Positions 1 to 7,527 of a stretch of DNA of 64,000 bases are shown one piece after another. The stretch's first letter is position 1; every line of letters starts with the position of its first letter. The stretch is from the NCBI RefSeq assembly GCF_000021745.1, contig NC_011666.1, forward strand, positions 2,569,001-2,633,000, given 5' to 3'. Source of the DNA: Methylocella silvestris BL2. GTDB taxonomy: Bacteria > Pseudomonadota > Alphaproteobacteria > Rhizobiales > Beijerinckiaceae. The notes under the pieces are model-generated. The model did no database searches. It was not told where the DNA came from and saw nothing but the letters and a program-made list of their open reading frames with translations. The position numbers and the translations under genes are program-made.

Positions 1-565
1 CGACCGACGGGTCCGTCTGCTTCAGTGGAATATAATAGGTGAAATAGGCCGTGACGGTTGGCTTGGAGAAGATCTTCACGCCATAGGCGGCGGCGACGTC
101 GCCGCAATTGTAGTGGCCCGGCCGCGTGTCTTGCGACAGGACGTTGCGGTCGTCGGCAGGGCCGCGGAAAATCCGCGAATAGAGGTAGACTTGATTCGGT
201 GTTCCGCTGATGGCGAGGTCGGACACAAGATCGACGGCATAGCCCGGCTGCTTGATCGGCTGTCCGCAAACGCGCACCGCCAGGTCCTGGCTGTAGCGCG
301 CCGTGCGCGAGCCGTCGGGCAGATAGGCGGCGACCGAAAAGCTTGTTCCGGCCGCCGATCCCGACAGGGTAAACAGCGTCGAGGCGGCGGAGGCCTTGTC
401 CGGGAGGATGGTCAGATCGACATTTGCGACGGATCGATCGAGCGCGACGTCAAGCTTGTCGCCCTTTGCGTCGCCGCCCCATTGCAGGAGCTTGATCTTG
501 CGATTAAGCGGCAGGTCAAACCAGGAAATATCCTCACCCGTCTCTGCGATCTTGAAATTGGCCAT
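1..565 (-). CDS. Unidentified protein, partial (3' end beyond the left edge)
   Basis: The reading frame is open from an ATG at 565 down to base 1, giving 188 codons without a stop, so the gene continues outside the window. A GGGAG sequence sits about 10 bases before the ATG. The protein begins MANFKIAETGEDISWFDL and shows no signal peptide or membrane segment in the visible part. It has the feel of a beta-rich soluble protein with scattered cysteines (VRVCGQP, YNCGDV). I do not recognise the family. It is transcribed away from the T6SS operon that starts at 1154, so it may be a T6SS-associated or secreted protein, but that rests on position only. Confidence 0.6.
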   Translation of the reverse strand, partial: MANFKIAETGEDISWFDLPLNRKIKLLQWGGDAKGDKLDVALDRSVANVDLTILPDKASAASTLFTLSGSAAGTSFSVAAYLPDGSRTARYSQDLAVRVCGQPIKQPGYAVDLVSDLAISGTPNQVYLYSRIFRGPADDRNVLSQDTRPGHYNCGDVAAAYGVKIFSKPTVTAYFTYYIPLKQTDPSV

Positions 566-1153
566 TGCAATCAGGCTCCCGCCTCGAGGCTGTGTCCGCC
601 AGCTTGCCCCGTGGATAGGCGGGCGGAAGCCCGCGCGCGGCGTCAATCGGCACATGCGCGCGAAAAGCTATGCGTCTCAGCCCTGACGCCCTCAGCGCTT
701 TCTCCCGAATTGCCGATCCTGCGCAGGACGGGACGAGGGTCTTTGCGCTCGACGCCTTAACATAGACGCCGCGGCTGCTCCGCCGCCTTAGGTTTTGCTT
801 AAGATTTCGATCGACCCCCCGATTGAATCCCGCCCCCGCGTCAGCTGGAAATCGGCTACTACCGGCTCGGCAAGGGGTGGCCCCCCGGAACGCCAAAGCG
901 CTGTAAAAATTCGATAACATAATGAAGATAGAGATTTTTCCGGCTTGGTGCGTCGGCACACAGCAGGGCTTTCTTTTTCGCTTAGCTTGCTCTCAAGAGC
1001 GTTCGCAAAGCGTCATAAGCTGCAACTTTGCGGAAAACCGGCCGCGACGCTCGATTGACCGGATCAGCTTTCGAGATCAACCTGCGTCCCGAACGGAACC
1101 GGCTTGAGCTCGAACCTCGCCGTGCGGCGACCAACAATCAAAGGATGAGTGAC
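566..1153. other. Intergenic region between divergent genes (588 bp)
   Basis: No convincing gene is seen. Short frames here lack ribosome sites and look like GC-driven noise. The stretch separates the divergent left-edge gene from tssB, so promoters for both should lie here. A more AT-rich patch at about 900-945 is the most promoter-like part. I could not find a convincing sigma-54 -24/-12 pair, although T6SS operons often have one. Confidence 0.5.
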
Positions 1154-1705
1154 ATGGCAGGTGACAGTGGACAGAAATTCATTGGACGCAACCGTCCGCC
1201 ACGTGTGCAGATTGCTTATGAGGATCCCTATGACGCGGAGCGAAAGATAGAGCTGCCCTTCGTCATGGGCGTGCTCTCCGACCTCTCCGGCCCGAACCCC
1301 GGCGTCGAGAAGCCGGACGTCGCCGATCGGGGCTTCGTCGATATCGACATGGATAATTTCGACAAGCGCATGGGCGCGATCGAGCCTGGAACATCCTTCA
1401 CCGTGCCGGACCGGCTTGGCGACGACCCGGACGCCGCCAAATTGTCGGTCAGCCTGCGCTTCAAGAAGATGGAAGACTTCGGCCCGGCGGCGGTCGCCCG
1501 GCAGGTGCCGGCGCTCGCCAAACTGCTCGAGGCGCGCGACCAGCTGGCAAATCTGTTGCGCTATATGGACGGCAAGGTCGACGCCGAAACGCGGCTGCGT
1601 AAATTGCTGAGCGATCCCGAACTGATGGCGGCGCTGAAAAGCCGCATCGGCGCGACGAAGGACGCTGAAGCCGAAACCGCCAAGACCGCCGACGGCGACG
1701 CTTGA
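1154..1705 (+). CDS. tssB: T6SS contractile sheath small subunit TssB (VipA)
   Basis: TssB pairs with TssC to build the cytoplasmic contractile sheath that drives the Hcp tube out of the cell. The 183-residue product has the conserved TssB features: an N-terminal PPRVQIAYE segment, LPFVMGVLSDLSG at about residues 37-49, then a region reading KRMGAIEPGTSFTVP. The start at 1154 is preferred because AAGGA lies 7 bases upstream. An in-frame ATG at 1145 directly abuts that sequence and would add three residues. The frame stays open upstream to 1028, but without a ribosome site. It is the first gene of the tss operon, 17 bases before tssC. Confidence 0.95.
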   Translation: MAGDSGQKFIGRNRPPRVQIAYEDPYDAERKIELPFVMGVLSDLSGPNPGVEKPDVADRGFVDIDMDNFDKRMGAIEPGTSFTVPDRLGDDPDAAKLSVSLRFKKMEDFGPAAVARQVPALAKLLEARDQLANLLRYMDGKVDAETRLRKLLSDPELMAALKSRIGATKDAEAETAKTADGDA

Positions 1706-1722
1706 TTTCTCGGGAGGGATAA

Positions 1723-3237
1723 ATGGCTGTGGAAACCAAAGCTGAAGGACAAGCATCCGCTCCCCAGACGGGAGTCGCGACGCAGGAAGTCGACGAATTT
1801 GCGACGCTTCTGAAACAGAGCTTCAAGCCGCGCACGGAGCGCGCCGAGACGGAGGTCGAAAACGCCGTCTCGACGCTGGTGCAGCAGGCGCTCGCCGACC
1901 AGAGCGTCATCAAGGCCGACGTGCTCGACACGATCGAATCGATGATCGCCCGGCTCGACGAAAAACTCACCGCGCAAATGAACGAGATCCTGCACGCTCC
2001 GGCCTTCCAGAAGATGGAGAGCACCTGGCGCGGCCTGCATTATCTGGTGTTCAATTCTGAGACCGACGCGCAGCTCAAGATCCACGTCATGAACGTGTCG
2101 AAGAGCGAACTCTACAAGAATTTGCGCAACTACCCGGGCGCGCGCTGGGATCAGAGCCCCCTGTTCAAGAAGACTTATGAGGCGGAATTCGGCCAGCTCG
2201 GCGGCCAGCCCTATGGCTGCCTGATCGGCGACTATGAATTCAGCCATCTGCCGGCCGACGTCCAGCTGATGCGCGATCTCTCGAAGATCGCCGGCGCCGC
2301 GCATGCGCCATTCTTCGCCGCCGCCGATCCGACCCTGATGGGCATGGACAGCTGGACCGAGCTGATGAATCCGCGCGATCTGTCGAAACTGTTCGATACG
2401 CCGGAATATGCGGCCTGGAAGGGGCTTCGCGACGCGGAGGATTCGAAATATATCGGCCTTTGCATGCCGCGCGTCCTCTCGCGCGTGCCCTATGGCGCGA
2501 AATCGGAGCCGGTCGAGGAGTTCGCTTTCGAAGAGAACACCGATGGCCACAAGGGCGAGAATTACGCCTGGATGAACGCCGCCTATGCGATGGCGGTCAA
2601 CATCAATCGCGCCTTCAAGGAATATGGCTGGTGCACCCGCATCCGCGGCGTGCAGTCCGGCGGCGAGGTGATCAATCTGCCGACCCACACCTTCCCGACC
2701 GACGATGGCGGCGTCGATCTCAAATGCCCGACCGAAATTGCAATCAGCGATCGGCGCGAGCATGAGCTTGCGAAATCCGGGTTGATTCCGCTGATTCACC
2801 GCAAGAACACCGACAAGGCGGCCTTCATCGGCGCGCAGTCGGTCTACAAGCCAAAAAAATACGAAGGCAAGAACGGCGTCGAGGCCACCGCCTCGGACAA
2901 TCTCAAAGCCCGCCTGCCCTACATGTTCGCGGTGTCGCGTTTCGCGCACTACCTCAAATGCATGGTGCGCGACAAGATCGGCGCGACCAAGGAGACCGAG
3001 GAGCTGCGCATCTGGCTGCAGGAATGGATCACGCAATATGTCGACGGCGATCCCATCGGCTCTTCCGAATCGGTGAAGGCGCGCAAGCCGCTGGCCGACG
3101 CCCGCGTGGATATTTTCCCCGATGAAGAGAACCCCGGCTATTACGCGGCCCGCTTCTATCTGCGCCCGCATTATCAGCTCGAGGCGATGGACATCGGGCT
3201 CAGCCTGGTGTCGCGCCTGCCGGCGGTGCAAAAATAA
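1723..3237 (+). CDS. tssC: T6SS contractile sheath large subunit TssC (VipB)
   Basis: This is the large sheath subunit, 504 residues, the usual size for TssC. Recognisable stretches are WRGLHYLVFNSETD at about residues 104-117, the YGCLIGDYEFSH segment, a central VLSRVPYG motif, and the C-terminal NPGYYAARFYLRPHYQLE that closes the family. A strong GGGAGGG ribosome site precedes the ATG. It lies between tssB and hcp, and the two sheath genes are clearly co-transcribed. The 117-base gap after it, before hcp, is larger than other gaps in the operon and may carry an extra hcp promoter. Confidence 0.97.
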   Translation: MAVETKAEGQASAPQTGVATQEVDEFATLLKQSFKPRTERAETEVENAVSTLVQQALADQSVIKADVLDTIESMIARLDEKLTAQMNEILHAPAFQKMESTWRGLHYLVFNSETDAQLKIHVMNVSKSELYKNLRNYPGARWDQSPLFKKTYEAEFGQLGGQPYGCLIGDYEFSHLPADVQLMRDLSKIAGAAHAPFFAAADPTLMGMDSWTELMNPRDLSKLFDTPEYAAWKGLRDAEDSKYIGLCMPRVLSRVPYGAKSEPVEEFAFEENTDGHKGENYAWMNAAYAMAVNINRAFKEYGWCTRIRGVQSGGEVINLPTHTFPTDDGGVDLKCPTEIAISDRREHELAKSGLIPLIHRKNTDKAAFIGAQSVYKPKKYEGKNGVEATASDNLKARLPYMFAVSRFAHYLKCMVRDKIGATKETEELRIWLQEWITQYVDGDPIGSSESVKARKPLADARVDIFPDEENPGYYAARFYLRPHYQLEAMDIGLSLVSRLPAVQK

Positions 3238-3354
3238 GCCAGCAAGTATTGTGTGATCGAACACCTACTGTCCAGGAATAAAAAGCTAGATTTACTTCAG
3301 ATGCGGTTGTCATACAGCATCGAAAGGCGATCAATTCAATAAAGGGGATTTGTA
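3238..3354 (+). promoter_or_regulatory. Possible hcp promoter region
   Basis: This 117-base gap is noticeably more AT-rich than its surroundings. It contains TTGTCA at about 3308 and AATAAAGGGGA (the hcp ribosome site) just before the ATG. No good -10 box is visible at the usual spacing, so the promoter is inferred mainly from the gap and from the terminator that follows hcp. Confidence 0.25.
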
Positions 3355-3840
3355 ATGTCTGGGGATCTTTTTCTGAAGCTTGAAGGCATCGAGGGCGAAA
3401 GCGAGGACTCGAAGCACAAGAACGAAATGCAGGTCGAAACCGTGTCCTGGGGCGTCTCCAACGCCACCTCTTTCTCGCAGGGCGGCGGCGGCGGCGTCGG
3501 CAAGGCGCATCTGCAGGACATCCACCTGACCAAGAAGGTGGACAAGGGCAGCCCCAAGCTGTTCCTCGCCTGCGCCTCCGGCGAGCATATCAAGACGGCG
3601 ACGCTGACCTTCCGCAAATCCGGCAAGGACCAGCAAGAATATCTGAAGATTACGCTGACCGACGTCATGGTGTCGTCGATCTCGTTTCAGGACCATGCTG
3701 CCGGCGGCGACCTCGCTCACGAGAGCATCTCGCTCGCCTACGCCAAGATCGAGACCGAATACAAGCCGCAGAAGCCCGACGGAACCCTCGGCGGCGCCGT
3801 CACCACCGGCTGGAACATCAAGGAAAACAAGAAAGTCTAG
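3355..3840 (+). CDS. hcp: T6SS tube protein Hcp (TssD)
   Basis: Hcp forms the hexameric-ring tube inside the sheath and is secreted, often carrying small effectors. The 161-residue product has the Hcp1-family pattern: MSGDLFLKLEGIEGES at the start, a central QDIHLTKKVDKGSPKLF, and a tail reading YKPQKPDGTLGGAVTTGWN. There is no C-terminal extension, so this is a plain structural Hcp and not an evolved effector Hcp. A strong AAGGGG ribosome site precedes it. A perfect 10-bp hairpin with a T-run follows directly, which would let hcp be expressed above the downstream baseplate genes. Confidence 0.96.
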   Translation: MSGDLFLKLEGIEGESEDSKHKNEMQVETVSWGVSNATSFSQGGGGGVGKAHLQDIHLTKKVDKGSPKLFLACASGEHIKTATLTFRKSGKDQQEYLKITLTDVMVSSISFQDHAAGGDLAHESISLAYAKIETEYKPQKPDGTLGGAVTTGWNIKENKKV

Positions 3841-3846
3841 TCAATC

Positions 3847-3888
3847 GACCGGCGCGTCAGCCTCTCCTCTGGCGCGCCGGTCCTTTTT
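3847..3888 (+). terminator. Rho-independent terminator after hcp
   Basis: GACCGGCGCG at 3847-3856 pairs perfectly with CGCGCCGGTC at 3873-3882 across a 16-base loop, followed by CTTTTT. It lies 6 bases after the hcp stop and inside the tss operon, so it probably acts as a partial terminator that favours hcp transcript over tssE-H. Confidence 0.75.
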
Positions 3889-3968
3889 CCTCTATCGGCC
3901 TATCTTAAAGCAAGGCGCCGCTTTGCTGCAGGTCCGGCCCCCTGCGCTCCGTCGAGGATTGACGCTGG

Positions 3969-4517
3969 ATGTCCGTTCCGACACGAAAAAATCGTCTCAG
4001 TCCGCCCTTCATGCACGCCTTCCGCAGCGCCTTCGAGCAGAAGGACTCGCGCCAGAAACAGGATCTGCGCGACGCCGCCGGCGACCGCATCATCGCGCCG
4101 CGCCGCGCCGCCGTGCGCGCGACGATCAGCGAACCCAATCTGCGCCGCGAAGTCGCGCGCGATCTTGAGGCGCTCGTCAACGCCGTGGCGTTCGAATCGA
4201 CCGAGGATCTGTCCGACTTTGACGGCGTCCGCAAATCGATCCTCAATTACGGCCTGCCCGATCTCATTCACCGCACCATCGACGAGGCCGGCGTCAACCT
4301 CATTGAAGATGAAATCGCCAACGCCTTGCGGCGCTATGAGCCGCGGCTTGTCGCCAACACCATCAAAGTCTCGCGCGACGACAACCTCGACAAGGATGAG
4401 CTCAAAGTCCGCTTTCTCGTGCGGGCCGATCTCATCTGCGCGCCGGTCAATGTGCCGGTTGAATTCATCGCCGATGTCGAGATCGACAGCGGCGACGTTG
4501 TTGTGAAGAAAGCCTGA
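3969..4517 (+). CDS. tssE: T6SS baseplate protein TssE (gp25-like)
   Basis: TssE is the phage gp25-like baseplate protein that starts sheath assembly. The 182-residue product has a basic N-terminus, then the gp25/GPW-type core: RREVARDLEALVNAV, then RKSILNYGLPDL at about residues 89-100, and LRRYEPRL near 128. These are the usual TssE landmarks, and the family runs about 140-180 residues. It stops 5 bases before tssF. The ribosome site is weak, which fits lower expression than hcp. Confidence 0.92.
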   Translation: MSVPTRKNRLSPPFMHAFRSAFEQKDSRQKQDLRDAAGDRIIAPRRAAVRATISEPNLRREVARDLEALVNAVAFESTEDLSDFDGVRKSILNYGLPDLIHRTIDEAGVNLIEDEIANALRRYEPRLVANTIKVSRDDNLDKDELKVRFLVRADLICAPVNVPVEFIADVEIDSGDVVVKKA

Positions 4518-4522
4518 GGTTC

Positions 4523-6481
4523 ATGAATCGCGAGTTCCTCGACCATTACGATCGCGAACTGAAGCTTCTGCACGAGCAGGCGCGTGAATTCGCCGAAGAT
4601 TATCCGGGCGTCGCCGAGCGCCTCGGCGGGTTGCTCGACGAGCGCATGGATCCGATGATCGGCGGCCTGCTCGAGGGCGCCGCCTTTCTCGCGGCGCGGG
4701 TGCAATTGAAGCTGAAACACGAGTTTCCGGAATTCACCAATAATCTGCTGGAGCAGCTCGTTCCCGACTATCTTGCGCCGACGCCTTCCGTTCTGCTTCT
4801 GCGCGCCGAGCCCCCTTACGAGGACGCCGCGTTGCGCGACGGGCAGAACATTGCGCGCGGCTCCTATCTCGAGGCGGTCTACCGCGAGCAGGATCGCCAG
4901 GTCGCCTGCCGCTTCCGCCTCGCCTCCAAAATCACGCTGCTGCCGTTCGAAATCACCGCCGCCGAATATTATGGCTCGCCGGCGCCGCTGCAGGCGCTCG
5001 GAGTCGCCGTCGGCGCCGAGGCGCTGGCCGGCTTGAAGATCTCGCTGACCCACCGCAGCGCCGCGCGCGTCGAGGACGAGCCGCGCGACGCCGAGGCCGC
5101 CGAACGGCCGGACCTCTGGTTCGACGGTTGCCGGATCAACGAATTGCCGCTCCATTTCCTCGGGCCCGAACCCGACGCGATCGCGCTCTACGAGCAGATC
5201 TTCGCCAGCGCGGCCGGCGTCTATTTCCGCTATCTCGACCCTTTCGGCGACCCTGTCGTCGTCCCGGCCGGAACGGACATCATCGAGCAGATCGGCTTTC
5301 GCGACGACGAGGCGCTGTTTCCCAAGAACGAGCGCATTTTTTCCGGCTTCGAATGGCTGCGCGAATATTTCATGTTCCCGCGCAAGTTTCTTGGAATGCG
5401 GCTGACCGGGCTGCGCGCGATCCTCGCCCGCCTGCCCGCGCGAAACATTGACATCATCATCAGCTTCAAGGAGCTCAATCCGCGCCTGCAGGTCGCCGTC
5501 ACGCGCAACATGTTTGCGCTCTATGCAGCCCCCGCCATCAACCTCTTTGAAAAAACCATCGATCGCGTGCAGGTCAAATCCAACCAGCACGAATATCATA
5601 TCGTGCCCGATCGCAGCCGCTATCTCGACTATGAACCGCACCGGCTGCTTTCGGTCTTCGCGCATTATCGCGGCGGGGCGGACGCGGCGCCCGTGCGCCC
5701 GCTATATTCCTCCGAGGCGGAAGGCGGCGCGGGCGCATTGCATTACGCCGTTCGCCGCATGCCGCGCCGGCGCACGGCGCGGGAAAACAAATATGGCGCC
5801 TCCTCCGATTATGTTGGCACCGACATGTTTATCGCCCTCGTCGACAATTCGCGCGCGGGCGAGGAGCGGCCGATCGCCGAGCTCAGCGTCACGGCGCTCT
5901 GCTCCAACCGTCATCTGACCGAGCAGCTTCCGGTCGGTCAGGGCGGCGCCGATTTCCGCCTGATCGACAACACCGCGATCGATCTGCGCTGCATCGCCGG
6001 ACCGACGCGGCCGCGCGAGCCGATCATCGCGCAATTGCGCAGCCGCAGCGAATCGGCCTACGCCGGCAAGGTGACCTGGCGCCTCATCAATCTGCTCAGC
6101 CTCAATCATCTCGGCCTCGTCGAGCGCGGCGCCGGCCGCAATGCGCAGGCGCTGCGCGAAACCGTCTCGATGTTCGCCGATCTTTCCGACAGCGCCACGG
6201 AGCGGCGCATCCGCGGCCTGCGCAGCGTCGACAGCCGCCCCATCGTGCGGCGCATCCGCCAGAGCGGCGGCGTCGGCGTTGCGCGCGGCGTCGAAGTCAC
6301 CGTAACGATCGACGAAAAAGCGTTCGAGGGCAGCGGCGCCTTTTTGCTCGGCGCGATCCTCGACCGCTTCTATTGCGAATATGCGGGCTTCAATCATTTC
6401 ACGCAGACGGTGATCCGCAGCGTCGATCGCGGCGAGATCATGCGCTGGCCGGTGCGCGCCGGCTTACGGAGACCGCTATGA
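4523..6481 (+). CDS. tssF: T6SS baseplate subunit TssF
   Basis: TssF forms the baseplate wedge together with TssG and TssK. The 652-residue product begins with the very typical MNREFLDHYDRELKLLHEQ pattern and contains ERLGGLLDERMDP and GAAFLAARVQLKL within the first 70 residues, as in other TssF proteins (about 580-650 residues). It overlaps tssG by four bases in an ATGA arrangement, so the two baseplate subunits are probably translationally coupled. Confidence 0.96.
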   Translation: MNREFLDHYDRELKLLHEQAREFAEDYPGVAERLGGLLDERMDPMIGGLLEGAAFLAARVQLKLKHEFPEFTNNLLEQLVPDYLAPTPSVLLLRAEPPYEDAALRDGQNIARGSYLEAVYREQDRQVACRFRLASKITLLPFEITAAEYYGSPAPLQALGVAVGAEALAGLKISLTHRSAARVEDEPRDAEAAERPDLWFDGCRINELPLHFLGPEPDAIALYEQIFASAAGVYFRYLDPFGDPVVVPAGTDIIEQIGFRDDEALFPKNERIFSGFEWLREYFMFPRKFLGMRLTGLRAILARLPARNIDIIISFKELNPRLQVAVTRNMFALYAAPAINLFEKTIDRVQVKSNQHEYHIVPDRSRYLDYEPHRLLSVFAHYRGGADAAPVRPLYSSEAEGGAGALHYAVRRMPRRRTARENKYGASSDYVGTDMFIALVDNSRAGEERPIAELSVTALCSNRHLTEQLPVGQGGADFRLIDNTAIDLRCIAGPTRPREPIIAQLRSRSESAYAGKVTWRLINLLSLNHLGLVERGAGRNAQALRETVSMFADLSDSATERRIRGLRSVDSRPIVRRIRQSGGVGVARGVEVTVTIDEKAFEGSGAFLLGAILDRFYCEYAGFNHFTQTVIRSVDRGEIMRWPVRAGLRRPL

Positions 6482-7527
6482 ACCTTGAGGGCGCCGAAAG
6501 CGAACCCTGGCGCTTCGACTTCTTCGCGGCGATGCGCGCGCTCGAACGCGCCAACCCCACGCTGCCGCGCATTGGCGACGCCGGCGCGCTGCGCGAGGAA
6601 TATGCAAGGCTCGGCCAGGACCCTTACATGGATTTTCCGGCCTCGACGCTCTCGAAATTCGAGACGCGCGAGACGCATACGCGAATCCTCACAAAATTTC
6701 TCGGCTTCCTCGGCCCGCAAGGCGCGCTGCCGCTGGCTACTACAGAAGAAGCCTACAATTGGTTCCTTGCGCAGGACGATTCCTTCCCGCGCTTTCTCGA
6801 CATCATCAACCATCGCTTTTTGCAGTTGTTCTTCCGCGCCTGGGCCGATTCGCGGCCTGTCGCGCAACATGACCGCCCGAACGACGACCGTTTCGAGACT
6901 TATGTCGGCGCGTCCGCGGGGCTCGGCTCGCCGATCTACCGCGATCTCGATTCGGTCGACGATCGCGCGAAGCTGTGCTTTGCCGGCGTGCTCGGCCCCC
7001 AGGCCAAATCCGCCTCCCGCCTTCGCGCCTTCATTTGCGGACATTTCCACGTCGAGGCGGAGATTGAGGAATTTGTCGGCTCGCGGCTGGAGCTTGAGCC
7101 CGCCGACCAATCGAAGCTTGGCTCCGCCTCGCTCGGCGTCGATATGCTGCTTGGCGCAAGTTTCTACAGCGTGCAGGACAAGGTGCGCATTCGCATCTAT
7201 GTGCCGGACATGAAAGCCTACCGTCGCTTTTTACCGGACGGCGATTTCTGCGAACCGCTTGCCGACATCGTCTTCTTCTATGTCGGCGAGGAGCTCGACT
7301 GGGACCTCGAACTTGCGATCCCGGCCAAGGCGGCCGAGCCTGTCAAACTTGGACGCTCCGGCGATCTTGGCTGGACGAGCTGGGTTGCGCCCGATTGGGC
7401 GGCGGCGGACGCCTGGCGCCGGGACGCGCGATTCCATCCGGCCGAACGCATGCGCGAAGCGCGGGCGCGCGCGGCAAGGACGAAACATCAACAAGGCCGC
7501 GGCAAGACGGGAGCAGAGAATGGCTGA
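6478..7527 (+). CDS. tssG: T6SS baseplate subunit TssG
   Basis: TssG is the partner of TssF in the baseplate wedge. The 349-residue product has the N-terminal EPWRFDFFAAMRALE segment and the family signature around FLGFLGPQGALPLATTE (about residues 78-94), followed by FLDIINHRFLQLFFRAW. The start at 6478 overlaps the tssF stop (ATGA). The frame is open further upstream, but there is no ribosome site and the overlap would be unusual. The 3' end overlaps the start of tssH by 8 bases. Confidence 0.94.
   Translation: MNLEGAESEPWRFDFFAAMRALERANPTLPRIGDAGALREEYARLGQDPYMDFPASTLSKFETRETHTRILTKFLGFLGPQGALPLATTEEAYNWFLAQDDSFPRFLDIINHRFLQLFFRAWADSRPVAQHDRPNDDRFETYVGASAGLGSPIYRDLDSVDDRAKLCFAGVLGPQAKSASRLRAFICGHFHVEAEIEEFVGSRLELEPADQSKLGSASLGVDMLLGASFYSVQDKVRIRIYVPDMKAYRRFLPDGDFCEPLADIVFFYVGEELDWDLELAIPAKAAEPVKLGRSGDLGWTSWVAPDWAAADAWRRDARFHPAERMREARARAARTKHQQGRGKTGAENG

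Noticed and set aside
1561-3264. 567-codon open frame antisense to tssC
   Set aside because: Exactly opposite a well-recognised gene, no ribosome site and no recognisable protein pattern. High GC creates long antisense frames.
4334-5665. 443-codon open frame antisense to tssE and tssF
   Set aside because: Shadow of two firmly identified T6SS genes.
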